64,000 nt of DNA from JACVRM01 sp963755085. GTDB lineage: Bacteria; Actinomycetota; Thermoleophilia; Gaiellales; Gaiellaceae. The stretch lies in NCBI GenBank assembly GCA_963755085.1, contig CAVWIN010000008.1, positions 1-64,000 on the forward strand. The letters run 5' to 3'. Numbering within the stretch: the first letter of the stretch is position 1; each line of letters starts with the position of its first letter. The notes under the pieces are model-generated. The model was not told the origin of the DNA and made no database searches. It worked only from the letters and a program-made list of their open reading frames with translations. A program made the position numbers and the translations under genes. This document shows, piece by piece, positions 27,687 to 36,446 of this stretch.

Positions 27687-29636
27687 TCATTTGACGAGTA
27701 CGGGGATGCATGGCGCCAGCGCGAGCGGGTCGCAGTCCTCGGTACCCCCGCTGAACGGGTCCGGGGCCACGTACTTGATGAAGTGGCCCCAGATGGCTCC
27801 CTTCTTCACGTCGCCTGGCGCCGGGGCGTTGTTCGAGCACGTTGAGCCGGTCCAGCCGGTGATGTAGAAGGCGCCGAAGTTCGTGACGGGCACGTCGGTC
27901 GTGCCGCTGCCGCCCAGTGCGGAGAAGTCGGTGATCAGCAGCTTCACGACCCGCGGGTCGGTGCCGGCGTCGTAGTTCGGCCAGTTGTTGGCCGGACACG
28001 CCGCGTAGCGGGCGTCGAGTCCCTGGAGCGTCGGGCCGGCCGTGGTGCCCGTCTTGGTCGGGACGCAGTCGGCGGGGCCTGCCGGCGCCGCGGGGTCAGG
28101 ACAGACGTCGGGGTCGTTGAGCTGGTACGGCGTCTGGCAGCCGTTGATGATCGCGGCGCGGAACTCGTTCGCGCCGGGGCCGTCGCAAGCGACCGCGCTC
28201 GTCCGGCTTCCGCCGGTGAGCCGCAGCATCGTCGTTGTGGCGCTGTCGGTGAGGCTCAGGCCGCCCGCGACCCCGACGGACACCCCGATCGTGTGCGTCT
28301 GGCCGCCGGCCAGCGCGTAGGGCGACCCGAGGGTCGAGGTCAATGACGAAAGCGAGAGCGCCTTCACCGGGCCCGAGGCGTCGTCGCTGCCGCTATAGAC
28401 CCGCTGGATGTTCGTGTAGGTCTGCTGCTTCGCGCCCGCGTTCGTCGACTGCCACTGGAGCGACACGTCGACGGGACCGCCCTGGACGGGCACCGAAAAG
28501 ACGTAGCCGGTGGACCAGTACCCGGAGGCGGCGGAGTAGGTGAGGTCGGCGGCGACGTTGTTCAGACCCGCGCCGTTCAGGATCGCTTTGAAGACCTTCT
28601 TCTTCGCCGGGTCGACGTCGACCGCGCCGGCCTTCAGGACGGCCTGGACGGAGACGCTGCAGGTGGTGGCCGGAGCCGTGATGGACGCGTCGGAGAAGAA
28701 CGGCGAGCCGGTGCAGGAGGTCGTCGCCCAGGCGTGCGGCTCAGGCACGTTGACGGTGCCGCCCGAGCCGTACGCGTTGATGGCCACGAGCCCGGTCGAC
28801 GAGGAGTTGAAGTCGTAGCAGACATAACCGCTCCCGCCCGTCCCGTTCGCGGCGGCACACGGGCCGCCCTGGCCTCCGAGCCCGATTCGGACCCCGACCT
28901 TCACCCCGGCCGGGATGGTCACCGGCTGGGATCCGCTCCAGTAGTTGATGCCCCCTGCAGACGCCCCCTTCGTCAGGTCGAGCGGACCGGCGATCAGCGT
29001 CCCGCCGGCCGTCTCGTTGACGAACGTGGCCGTCACGTGCCGCGGGTTGACGTCGGGAACGGCCAGCGGCAGCATGCCGCTGAGGATCGTCGCCTTCTTC
29101 AGCTGCACGCGCGCGCGGGCGTTGATCGCGGGCACGATCGTCGGGGAGCCGGGGACGATCGCATCGACCAGCGAGCCCAGGATGTACGGCACGTCCGTCT
29201 CGGTCTGCTTGACGTCGAGCATCAGGTGCGGGGTCTCGCAGGGCCCGCCCGTCTCCGTGTCGTCGGCAGGCGGGCCACCCGCCGCGAAGGTCCTGCTGTT
29301 GAAGAGCGTCGTCACGCGCGCCGCCCCGCCCCCGATCTGGAAGTTGTAGGTACTGGAGGCGTTGCCGGCGTACCTCGTCGCCGCGCTCTCGATCGTCGTG
29401 TCCGCCGCGCCCGAGACGCCGGCGTCGGGCGAGAAACAGTCGCCGAAGCGCGCACCGCCGGCCAGAGCCGCGGCGTCAGCCTGCATCTGGAGGTGGCGCC
29501 TGTGCACGAACCAGTTGCCGACGTCGATTGCGAGCGCCAGCGTGAGCAGCAGTACCGGCAGCAGGAAGGCAAAGAGGACGACGACGCTGCCGCGCTGCTC
29601 CGCGGCGCGCGCGAAGGGATCCGCGCCGAAGGTCAC
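27687..29636 (-). CDS. TadG-like pilus-associated protein
   Basis: A 649-residue protein starting at GTG 29636, overlapping the TadE stop (GTGA). The N-terminus is the TadE/G helix (RGSVVVLFAFLLPVLLLTLA, then DVGNWFVHRRHLQMQADAAALAGG). A large extracellular part of about 580 residues with beta-rich, Gly/Ser/Thr-rich sequence follows. Several cysteines sit in pairs, for example DCVPTKTG and STCSNNAP. It ends PCIPVLVK. The family sits at the membrane and helps anchor or shape the Flp pilus. No VWA metal site was seen here, unlike many TadG proteins; the operon supplies one in the TadB fusion. Confidence 0.82.
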   Translation of the reverse strand: MTFGADPFARAAEQRGSVVVLFAFLLPVLLLTLALAIDVGNWFVHRRHLQMQADAAALAGGARFGDCFSPDAGVSGAADTTIESAATRYAGNASSTYNFQIGGGAARVTTLFNSRTFAAGGPPADDTETGGPCETPHLMLDVKQTETDVPYILGSLVDAIVPGSPTIVPAINARARVQLKKATILSGMLPLAVPDVNPRHVTATFVNETAGGTLIAGPLDLTKGASAGGINYWSGSQPVTIPAGVKVGVRIGLGGQGGPCAAANGTGGSGYVCYDFNSSSTGLVAINAYGSGGTVNVPEPHAWATTSCTGSPFFSDASITAPATTCSVSVQAVLKAGAVDVDPAKKKVFKAILNGAGLNNVAADLTYSAASGYWSTGYVFSVPVQGGPVDVSLQWQSTNAGAKQQTYTNIQRVYSGSDDASGPVKALSLSSLTSTLGSPYALAGGQTHTIGVSVGVAGGLSLTDSATTTMLRLTGGSRTSAVACDGPGANEFRAAIINGCQTPYQLNDPDVCPDPAAPAGPADCVPTKTGTTAGPTLQGLDARYAACPANNWPNYDAGTDPRVVKLLITDFSALGGSGTTDVPVTNFGAFYITGWTGSTCSNNAPAPGDVKKGAIWGHFIKYVAPDPFSGGTEDCDPLALAPCIPVLVK

Positions 29637-30184
29637 GGCTGGTAGCAGCCTTCCGAGTACGTCGGGAGCTGTTCGAGCCGCATGGTCGAGGAGCTCCTGA
29701 TCGTGAGCGTGCCGCCGCCGATGAAGGGGATCCACTTGTACGGAGCGGAGACCGTGACCTGCACGGGATCGCCGATCTGCCCCTTCGTCCCGGTCGGCCC
29801 GGTCAGGAACGTGACGCACACCTGCGCGGGAGTCGTGACGGATCCTGTTCCGTTGCGGAGCTCGGTCGTCTCGGCCTGCTGTTGGATCCAGCTCTTGAGG
29901 TCGCCGCCCGGTTGCGCCTGGTTGCCGACGACCGCGGCCAGACGCGCCCCCTCGTTCGCGAGGTGCGTCACGTCGATGTAGTAGTTCAGGGCGAGGCCGA
30001 ACTGAAGGAGCGCCCAGACGAGCAGGCAGACGAACGGCACGACGAGGCCGAATTCGACCGCCGCCTGACCCGTCTCGTCACGGACACCCCGACGCATCGG
30101 CGTGGGCTCCGCACGCTGTGGCGGAGCCCACGCCTGCGCCTTCACGCGAGCGCCGGGCGCGGCCTGCTGCTGTGGTGTCTGCAC
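29633..30184 (-). CDS. TadE-like minor pilin
   Basis: A 183-residue protein from GTG 30184 behind GGAGGA. An internal ATG (30097) would remove a Pro/Ala-rich cytoplasmic leader. The TadE signature is clear: DETGQAAVEFGLVVPFVCLLVW. It has the cleavage-type Gly-Gln-Ala and Glu at +5, then NYYIDVTHLANEGARLAAV. The C-terminal extracellular part has two cysteines. It is likely processed by the prepilin peptidase encoded divergently at 30551. Confidence 0.85.
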   Translation of the reverse strand: MQTPQQQAAPGARVKAQAWAPPQRAEPTPMRRGVRDETGQAAVEFGLVVPFVCLLVWALLQFGLALNYYIDVTHLANEGARLAAVVGNQAQPGGDLKSWIQQQAETTELRNGTGSVTTPAQVCVTFLTGPTGTKGQIGDPVQVTVSAPYKWIPFIGGGTLTIRSSSTMRLEQLPTYSEGCYQP

Positions 30185-30217
30185 CGCTCCTCCAGCTCTC
30201 GCGATGGCCGCAGCGAC

Positions 30218-30436
30218 CTAGGGAACCAGGGCGTCGAGCTTGCCCGCGACGCGGCCAAGGAAGTCCTGGATCGCGGTGCCCATCAGGCCGATCGTCAAAG
30301 CGATCGTCAGGACGACGAAGGCGATCACGAGGCCGTACTCCGTCGCGCCCTGGCCCTCCTGGCGCTTGAGGTCCTCGAGGCTGAGCGTCAGCACGCGGCC
30401 AAGCGAGACCGAGACCTGCTCGTACAGCTTCTGCAT
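30218..30436 (-). CDS. flp: Flp major pilin
   Basis: A 72-residue prepilin starts at ATG 30436 behind GAGGGG. The leader of about 29 residues ends at EGQG, and the mature protein begins ATEYGLVIAFVVLTIALTIGLMG, quoted here as start and helix. Glu at +3/+4 with Tyr is the Flp motif. It is the first gene of the operon, followed by tadE after 33 bases, as usual for the most expressed subunit. Confidence 0.93.
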   Translation of the reverse strand: MQKLYEQVSVSLGRVLTLSLEDLKRQEGQGATEYGLVIAFVVLTIALTIGLMGTAIQDFLGRVAGKLDALVP

Positions 30437-30550
30437 GTCTTACCCCCTCAGGTAAGGTCGGACAGGCGGGCAGGCACGCCCGTCTGCACTGGTGTGGTTA
30501 GTAGGCATTGAGTCCCCAGCCGCCTGCGCGCCCCACCCACCAAGGTCCTG

Positions 30551-31162
30551 ATGCGGCTAGCCCTTCGGCGCAGACAGCGCGGCAGGCGATCGGCGATAGT
30601 GATCCGCGTGGGCAACCTCACGACCGCCGTGACGGCCACGCCGCTTCGACCGGCCCGACTGGGCGTGACCGTCGCCGTCGCCTCCTGCGCGGCCGTGGCG
30701 GTGCTCGTCCAGGGCGGCGCCTCGAGCTGGGGCCTTGTCGCCGCAGCGACCGCGGCCATTCTCGTCTGGCTGTCGGCCATCGACCTCGAGACGAGGTTGC
30801 TGCCGAACCGGATCGTCGTGCCCGGCGCGCTCGCCGTCGCCGCGGCGGCGCTCCTGCTCGGCCCGGCCGCGTTCCTGGAGCACGCGCTCGCGGCCGTGAT
30901 GGCCGGCGGGTTCCTGCTCGCCGCCGCGGCGCTGCGGCCCGGTGATCTCGGCATGGGCGACGCGAAGCTCGCGCTCCTGCTCGGGGCGTTGCTCGGCCGC
31001 TCGGTGCTTCAGGCTCTGGCGATCGGCTTCTCGCTCGTGGCGGCAGCCGGCCTCGTCCTGCTCGCGCTCGAGGGCCGGCCGGCGCTGAGGCGCCACCTGC
31101 CGCTCGGGCCTTTCCTCGCTGCCGGGGCGGTCGCGACGCTGCTGCTCAGCGGCGTTGCGTGA
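30551..31162 (+). CDS. Prepilin peptidase (A24, TadV/CpaA type)
   Basis: A 203-residue integral membrane aspartic protease. The two catalytic aspartates are in AIDLETRLLPNRI and LGMGDAKLALLLG. Six or so hydrophobic segments fill the rest. There is no N-methylation domain, consistent with TadV. It is transcribed divergently from the pilus operon, whose pilin it should cleave. The start is ATG 30551 (weak AAGG upstream); GTG 30608 is an alternative. It is coupled to the next small gene by overlapping stop and start. Confidence 0.9.
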   Translation: MRLALRRRQRGRRSAIVIRVGNLTTAVTATPLRPARLGVTVAVASCAAVAVLVQGGASSWGLVAAATAAILVWLSAIDLETRLLPNRIVVPGALAVAAAALLLGPAAFLEHALAAVMAGGFLLAAAALRPGDLGMGDAKLALLLGALLGRSVLQALAIGFSLVAAAGLVLLALEGRPALRRHLPLGPFLAAGAVATLLLSGVA

Positions 31163-31419
31163 TGCCCTCCGCCGGCGACGCCCCGATGATCGAGCCCGTG
31201 GGCGCGCTCACCGTCCACGTCAACCGCCCTGAGCTCGTCGACGACCTCGTCAGCTCGTTCCTGAGCAGCGGCTGCCCCGCGCGGCGGATGGGGCCCAGAT
31301 CCTGTGCCGTCGAGCACGAGTCGGCGGTAGACGAGCGTGAGGCGCGGGTCGAGATCACGTTCTTCCTGCGCGCATGGCAGGCGCGCCACGACCGCGCGCA
31401 AGCGTCACTTGTACCCTGA
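31159..31419 (+). CDS. Small cytoplasmic protein of unknown function
   Basis: An 86-residue protein whose GTG 31159/ATG 31162 overlap the stop of the prepilin peptidase gene, so the two are translationally coupled. It reads as an alpha/beta protein (MIEPVGALTVHVNRPELVDDL, cut at 20) with two cysteines, SGCPARRM and RSCAVEHE. I recognise no domain. Its 3' end overlaps the convergent response-regulator gene by 15 bases. The coupling hints at a pilus-related or regulatory role, but nothing more can be said. Confidence 0.6.
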   Translation: MMPSAGDAPMIEPVGALTVHVNRPELVDDLVSSFLSSGCPARRMGPRSCAVEHESAVDEREARVEITFFLRAWQARHDRAQASLVP

Positions 31420-32076
31420 TCCATGCAGCAGTGCCGCGGCCTCTGCGTCGGCCGAGGTGTCGACGAGGCCATGTCGGTAGACCCAGTGGACGGCCTCGGT
31501 CCTGCTGCTCACGTTCAGCTTGCGGTAGATGTTGGTGAGGTGGAACTTGACCGTCTGCTCGGCGAGCCAGAGGAGCTTCGCGATCTCCTTGTTCGAGCGA
31601 CCCTGGCCGAGGGAGCGCAGGATCTCGAGCTCCCGGTCGGTCAGGCCCGCGGCGCGAACCGCGGGCGCGGAAGGCCCGTCGACGCGCGCGATCGGCTCGC
31701 GCACCGGCTCCTCGAACGCCCCGAGCAGCGCGTCCGGCAGCTCCTTCGGGTCGATGCGCTTGGAGATGAAGGCGCTGGCGCCCAGTGCGAGCGACTCCTC
31801 GGCGACGGCCGCCGAGTCGACACCCGAGAGCACCACGATCTTCACGGATGCCATCCGCTCCTGTAGAAGCCGGATGCAGGTCAGCCCATCAATGCCCGGC
31901 ATACGCAGGTCAAGCAGGACGAGATCGGGGCTCGTCCGCTCCACCACCGGCATCACCTGGCTGCCCGACTCCGCCACACCGACGATCTCGAACTCCGGCC
32001 GTCCGTCGAGCGCGATCCTGATCGCCTCGATCATCAGGCCGTGGTCGTCCGCCACAACCACCCTGAGTTGCCGCAA
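31405..32076 (-). CDS. NarL/FixJ-type response regulator
   Basis: A 223-residue protein. I chose TTG 32076 because AAGGAG lies six bases upstream and the receiver begins at once (LRVVVADDH). The receiver domain (1-120) has DD, the phospho-acceptor in LVLLDLRMPG, and the conserved Lys in FISKR. The LuxR-type HTH (about 155-215) has LTDRELEILRSLGQGRSNKEIA and AEQTVKFHLTNIYRKL. No partner kinase is adjacent. It is divergent from a second regulator of the same type and converges on the gene coupled to the prepilin peptidase, so it may govern the pilus locus. Confidence 0.9.
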   Translation of the reverse strand: MRQLRVVVADDHGLMIEAIRIALDGRPEFEIVGVAESGSQVMPVVERTSPDLVLLDLRMPGIDGLTCIRLLQERMASVKIVVLSGVDSAAVAEESLALGASAFISKRIDPKELPDALLGAFEEPVREPIARVDGPSAPAVRAAGLTDRELEILRSLGQGRSNKEIAKLLWLAEQTVKFHLTNIYRKLNVSSRTEAVHWVYRHGLVDTSADAEAAALLHGSGYK

Positions 32077-32363
32077 AATTGGCTCCTTCCTGAGCCGCAG
32101 TACGTTCCAGACGCCCGAGCTGCGTCGTCTCGACGCTCCCATCACACTCTCCGGCTCCTGAGGGCCGCGGGAAATCCCTCGATCGCGGGATCCTGCTCGC
32201 TGCCCGCCGCTCGTGTGCGAGTGTCGACCAGGACGTTCGGCGGGACCGAGCAACCCGAAGGTCTAGTTGGCATCGGAGGTCTTGCGCTCCCGGGCACCCC
32301 TCCATACGCTGCGTGCGGGGACGGGCTCCGGGGGGAGCCCGCAGATTCGGGGGGAGTGGGGCA

Positions 32364-33006
32364 ATGCGGAGCCTGAAGGTCCTGATCGTCGACGACCATC
32401 GACTGATGCTCGACGCGATTCGCTCGATCCTGGAGCGGGAGGAGGATATCGCGGTCGTCGCCGCCGCGGACTCGGGCGAGAAGGTCCTGCCTCTCGTCGG
32501 GCAGACCGGGCCCGACGTCGTCCTGCTCGACGTGAGAATGCCGGGCATGGACGGCCTCACCGTCCTCGAGCGGCTGCGAAAGCGATATCCGAGTGTCGCG
32601 GTGGTGATGCTGTCGGGCATCGACGACCCCGCGCTCGTCCGGGCCGCACTCGAGCGCGGCGCTGCAGCCTTCGTCCTCAAACATGTCGACCCGCGCGACC
32701 TCGCGGCGGCAGTGAGACAGGTCGTCGGACGGCTCGATGTTCCGTCCCCTCGATCTCAAGGCGTCCGTCAGGCAGACGACGCTTGAGGAGACAGGCCTCA
32801 GCAGGCGCGAGATCTCGATCCTCGAGGCTCTCCTATCCGGCGCCTCGAACCAGGCGATCGCCAGCCAGCTCTTCCTTGCCGAGCAGACGGTGAAGTTCCA
32901 CCTGACGAACATCTACCGGAAGCTCGGCGTCTCGACTCGCACCGAGGCCGTTCGCTGCGCCTATGAGCGCGGGATCGTCGAGCGGCCGCTCTCGTACGTC
33001 GCGTAG
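32364..33006 (+). CDS. Second NarL/FixJ-type response regulator, frameshifted
   Basis: It starts at ATG 32364 behind GGGGGAG. The receiver is complete (VLIVDDHRLML, VVLLDVRMPGMDG, FVLKHVDP). The frame then shifts by one base in about 32730-32745. The LuxR-type HTH continues in the next frame (LSRREISILEALLSGASNQ, AEQTVKFHLTNIYRKLGVS) to 33006. If the indel is real, the cell makes a receiver without its DNA-binding domain. If it is a sequence error, the product is about 214 residues. The HTH recognition helix is nearly identical to that of the divergent neighbour, so both may bind similar sites. Confidence 0.78.
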
Positions 33007-33060
33007 CGAGCGCCCGACTCGACCTCCGGCTCGGATCGACCCCACGTTCGGGGTGGCGCC

Positions 33061-33205
33061 CGGCGTACACGTCGCCGAGGTCGGTCAGGAGGGACGTCGA
33101 TCCTTCGATATCGGTGAAGACGAGGGTGACGGTTCCGGAAGGGAGATCGCGCACTCGCCTGAATGATGAGACGAGGCGAGCAGCTTCGCTAGGGCGCTGG
33201 CGCAT
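33061..33205 (-). pseudogene. Fragment of a class III cyclase gene
   Basis: Only the first 49 codons remain (RVRDLPSGTVTLVFTDIEGS, then TSLLTDLGDVYAG). At the DNA level this piece and its upstream flank (to about 33220) are almost identical to 2690-2850, the 5' end of the other broken cyclase gene. It is a recent duplicate or a recombination scar just after the response-regulator gene. Confidence 0.8.
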
Positions 33206-33274
33206 TTGCCGGCGCTCACGCGAGCAAGGGCCGACCTTAGAAACGTCTCCGCAACCGGCAGGGCCGCCGACGTG

Positions 33275-33487
33275 TCAGGGAATCAGCGTGTCGTCGGGGT
33301 GCTTGTGCTGCTCCGCGCGCCACTGCTCCTCATAGCGCTCGGCCGCCTCGAACTCCCGCTCGATCTCGGCGCGATCGGCGTCGGTCTCGCCGGCGGGGTG
33401 CTCGGCGGCCTTTCGGGACCGCATCAGCCCGAAGCCCACCACGAGGACGAACACCGCCACGACGCCGAAGATGAGCCATGGGAACAC
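33275..33487 (-). CDS. Small single-pass membrane protein
   Basis: A 70-residue protein from GTG 33487. A transmembrane helix (residues 3-22) is followed by a charged, Glu/Arg-rich cytoplasmic tail predicted helical (ADRAEIEREFEAAERYEEQW). No ribosome site is visible. TAAGAT lies six bases upstream of the GTG, so the transcript is probably leaderless. The function is unknown. Confidence 0.65.
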   Translation of the reverse strand: MFPWLIFGVVAVFVLVVGFGLMRSRKAAEHPAGETDADRAEIEREFEAAERYEEQWRAEQHKHPDDTLIP

Positions 33488-33617
33488 GCGGTCATCTTAT
33501 GCGGGACGCGTCAGCGGGGCCGCGGGCGGTGCAGTACGCGCGCTGGTCGAGCCACGACAACTCCATGAGCGCAGCGCCCAGCCATGCGAGCCGGCGGCCG
33601 CTAGGGTGCCGGGGCCG

Positions 33618-33992
33618 ATGGCTCTCGAGCGCCCCGAGATCGACCCGCCCGAAGGCGACATCCCGTTCGAGCTCGGGATCGAGGACATCGTCGTCGGCGA
33701 CGGTCAGGAGGCGACCAGCGGCTCGAAGGTCTCCGTCCACTACGCCGGCGTCTCGTTCTCGACGGGCGAGGAGTTCGACGCCTCGTGGAACCGCGGGCAG
33801 CCGTTCGAGTTCAGGCTCGGCAAGGGCCAGGTCATCCAGGGCTGGGACACCGGCGTGCAGGGTATGCGGGTCGGCGGCCGGCGCAGGCTGACGATCCCGT
33901 CCGCCATGGCCTACGGCGCGCGCGGCGCCGGCGGCGTGATCAAGCCGCACGAGCCCCTCATCTTCGTCGTCGATCTGCTCTCGGTCGACTAG
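33618..33992 (+). CDS. FKBP-type peptidyl-prolyl isomerase
   Basis: A 124-residue single-domain FKBP from ATG 33618 that should catalyse proline cis-trans isomerisation in the cytoplasm. The core motifs are VSVHYAGVSF, FEFRLGKGQVIQGWDTGVQG, RRRLTIPSAMAYG and LIFVVDLLSV. There is no signal peptide. TAGGGT lies ten bases before the ATG and may be the -10 of a nearly leaderless message. The 3' end overlaps the convergent permease gene by four bases. Confidence 0.92.
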   Translation: MALERPEIDPPEGDIPFELGIEDIVVGDGQEATSGSKVSVHYAGVSFSTGEEFDASWNRGQPFEFRLGKGQVIQGWDTGVQGMRVGGRRRLTIPSAMAYGARGAGGVIKPHEPLIFVVDLLSVD

Positions 33993-35605
33993 GTCGGCGA
34001 GATCCCCTGGCGCTCGGCGCCCGTCGGCTCCAGCTCGTCGTGCAGATGGGACCCGACCGCGCGGTCCGGCCGGGCGACGAAGAAGTAGATCGCGCCGACG
34101 AGCGTGATCACGACCATGACGAGCAGGGTGATCCAGTCCTCGTTGAAGAGGGCGCCGCGCGCGCTGTCGAGCCCGGTGGGAGCGACGACGTTCACGAGGA
34201 TCAGGCCGAGATACACGGCCGCACCGATGGTCACGATCCACGCCCACCGGCCCAGCGTGAAGCTGCCCTCGGGCACCCAGCCGCGGAGGCGGGCGATGAT
34301 CGCGCCGACCACCGTCAGCAGGAACGCCAGGTAGATGCCGCTCACGGCGAACGAGATGAGCGAGGTCAGCGCGCTGAAGTTCGCCGGGTAGGTCACGAAC
34401 CACACGTGGACGTTGCTGGTCGGCTGGTAGAAGACCAGCAGGGCGAACAGCGTGGAGACGACGGCACCCGCGAGCAGCGCGTTCACGGGCGTACGGAAGC
34501 GGTCGTGCACCTTTGCGATCCACCGGGAGGCCGGCAGGGCACCGTCACGCGCGTATGAGAAGGCGAGCCGGCTCCCCGCTCCCTGCACGGACGTGCCGCA
34601 GGAGAAGAACGCGAAGATGACGATCAGGAGCAGGAAGTCCTCAACGCCGCTCGAGAGCTGCGAGAGGATGAACGGCACGCCACCGCCGGCGACCGTCGAC
34701 TTGATCGGATCGTGCTCGGGCATCGCGAGCAGGAGCGCCGCCGTCAGGATGAACGATGCGATGCCGCCCCAGATGAGGGCGTGGCGCATTGCACGTGGCA
34801 CCTTCCGGCCGGCGTCCTGCGTCTCCTCGGAGATGTCGCCCGAGGACTCGAAGCCGTAGAAGATGTAGACCGGCGCGAGGATGGCGACGAGGGCCGCCCC
34901 GGAGAGCCAGGCGCCGTGGAAGTCGAAGCCGTACCCGTTGCCGGACGCGTGTGTCGTGCCCTCGGACGAGAACAGGAAACCGAGGCTGTGGTGGAAGCCG
35001 TGGATCGCGAGTATCAGCGCGATGCCGAGCGTCCCGATGATCTCCACGCCGACGCCGAGCCGGGCGATGAGGCCCATGACCTTCACGCCGGTGATGTTCA
35101 GCGTCGTCTGGATCGCCAGCAGGATGATCGTGATGATCAGGATCGTCAGGTGGTCGGTCGCATCGAGGTTCCACCCGAACCAGTTGTGTGTCAGGGCGGC
35201 CACGTACGTGACGACGCCGGTGTCGACCGATGCCACGGTGACCAGCAGCGCGATCCCGTAGAACCAGCCGACGAACCACCCGTAGCCGGCGCCGACCGAG
35301 AACTTGCTGTACTGGTAGAGGGCCCCGGCCACCGGGTAGTGGCTCGCGAGCTCGCCGAAGACGAGCGCGACGAGCAGCATGCCGGCAACGGGAAGCCAGG
35401 TCAGCCACACGTAGGCCGGCCCCGCCGTCGCCACGCCCAGGACGAACAGCGAGTAGATGCCGACCATCGGCGACAGGTACGTGAACGCGACGGCGAAGTT
35501 CGAGAAGAAGCCGAGCGCGCGGTTCAGCTGCGGCTGGTAACCGAGCGCCTCGAGCCTGGCGTCATCGACGTCGGCGGGCGGGTGGGCAAGGGGCTCTGAC
35601 TGCAT
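33989..35605 (-). CDS. APC-family amino-acid permease
   Basis: A 538-residue transporter with about 12-14 membrane helices. The start ATG 35605 has AGGAGG upstream. The first helix motif (LNRALGFFSNFAVAFTYLSP), the TM3 pattern (GAGYGWFVGWFYG) and FYGFESSGDISEETQDAGRKVPRA between helices are typical of the AAT/ACT subgroup. Substrates of that group are amino acids, choline or GABA; the exact one cannot be told. The start codon sits in a standard leader with a TTGACA promoter. Confidence 0.9.
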   Translation of the reverse strand: MQSEPLAHPPADVDDARLEALGYQPQLNRALGFFSNFAVAFTYLSPMVGIYSLFVLGVATAGPAYVWLTWLPVAGMLLVALVFGELASHYPVAGALYQYSKFSVGAGYGWFVGWFYGIALLVTVASVDTGVVTYVAALTHNWFGWNLDATDHLTILIITIILLAIQTTLNITGVKVMGLIARLGVGVEIIGTLGIALILAIHGFHHSLGFLFSSEGTTHASGNGYGFDFHGAWLSGAALVAILAPVYIFYGFESSGDISEETQDAGRKVPRAMRHALIWGGIASFILTAALLLAMPEHDPIKSTVAGGGVPFILSQLSSGVEDFLLLIVIFAFFSCGTSVQGAGSRLAFSYARDGALPASRWIAKVHDRFRTPVNALLAGAVVSTLFALLVFYQPTSNVHVWFVTYPANFSALTSLISFAVSGIYLAFLLTVVGAIIARLRGWVPEGSFTLGRWAWIVTIGAAVYLGLILVNVVAPTGLDSARGALFNEDWITLLVMVVITLVGAIYFFVARPDRAVGSHLHDELEPTGAERQGISPT

Positions 35606-35632
35606 GCGTCCTCCTGGCTGCGGGGGTGCGCG

Positions 35633-35662
35633 AGCCTATGAAGGACGAGCAGGTGTTGTCAA
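35633..35662 (-). promoter_or_regulatory. sigma-70 promoter of the permease gene
   Basis: On the minus strand TTGACA (35662-35657) and TAGGCT (35638-35633) are 18 bases apart, 28 bases before the ATG. Confidence 0.55.
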
Positions 35663-35672
35663 TCGGGAATCG

Positions 35673-36098
35673 CTACGCAGCCGGCCAGTCCGACTCGAGC
35701 GGCGCCAGGAACAGCGCGTCCTCCTTCCAGATGTGGACGCGGATCAGGGCGTCGAGCCCGTAGAGCAGCTCCTGCAGGTACGAGCACTCGTCGACGTTGC
35801 AGGCCTCGATCTGCGCGATCCAGTCACGGATCGCGAGGTGGTCGTAGTTCATGGACGCGGTTACGAGCGCGTCGCCGAGACGCTCCGCGGCGGCCGGGTA
35901 AAGCAGCTCCTCGTCGAGCTTGGTGTGCGGCTCGACCTGCTCATGCAGGAGCCGGAGGACGTCGCTGCGGATGCGCTCGCGCTCGGGCGCGGTCAGCATC
36001 GGCAGGGTGCGCGCGGCGATGCGCAGCTCGGCCGTCAGATGCCCGATGCCCTCGTGCGCCTGGTGGAACCCGTGCACGTCGATCGTCATGGTCGTCAT
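35673..36098 (-). CDS. Hemerythrin-like HHE domain protein
   Basis: A 141-residue cytoplasmic four-helix protein from ATG 36098 (GAGGAG upstream). Putative di-iron ligands are in HGFHQAHEGIGH, LLHEQVEPHTKLDEELLYP, YDHLAIRDWI and RVHIWKEDALFL. Such proteins bind oxygen or nitric oxide or buffer iron. It sits alone on the minus strand next to the permease. Confidence 0.85.
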   Translation of the reverse strand: MTTMTIDVHGFHQAHEGIGHLTAELRIAARTLPMLTAPERERIRSDVLRLLHEQVEPHTKLDEELLYPAAAERLGDALVTASMNYDHLAIRDWIAQIEACNVDECSYLQELLYGLDALIRVHIWKEDALFLAPLESDWPAA

Positions 36099-36446
36099 CG
36101 TCTTCTCCTCTCTCCGCAATGTCTTTCCGAGCGTGGCCCTCGACGCTGTGCACCGCCATCCGCCTCGGTACGGATCCCTCATCGGAGAATCCACCGACCC
36201 CGGCGGACCGGCTCAGTCGCGGGCGAGCGGCGGCCGCGAGCAGCGGGTTCGGCGCCGCGGGGTCTTGCGGCGTGCCTGCGAGTGTCGACCGGTGGCCGAG
36301 CGACGGCATCGGTGCTCCAGACGGATCGCCCATCGGAGGATCCCCCGACCCGGCCGCCTCACGACTTTCGGGCAGGGCGGTCGGGGCCGGACCGGATGCC
36401 CCCGGCACCCTGGCGGGCGACGATGAGGGCGGACAAGGAGGTGGGC
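36099..36446 (+). repeat. intergenic region with a 35-bp direct repeat
   Basis: No gene is visible in this stretch. It holds two copies of a 35-bp sequence (36170-36204 and 36321-36355) that start acggatc, share catcggag.atcc.ccgaccc, match at about 30 positions, and are 151 bases apart. They lie in the divergent promoter region between the hemerythrin gene and a small secreted protein, so paired regulatory sites are possible. Confidence 0.5.
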
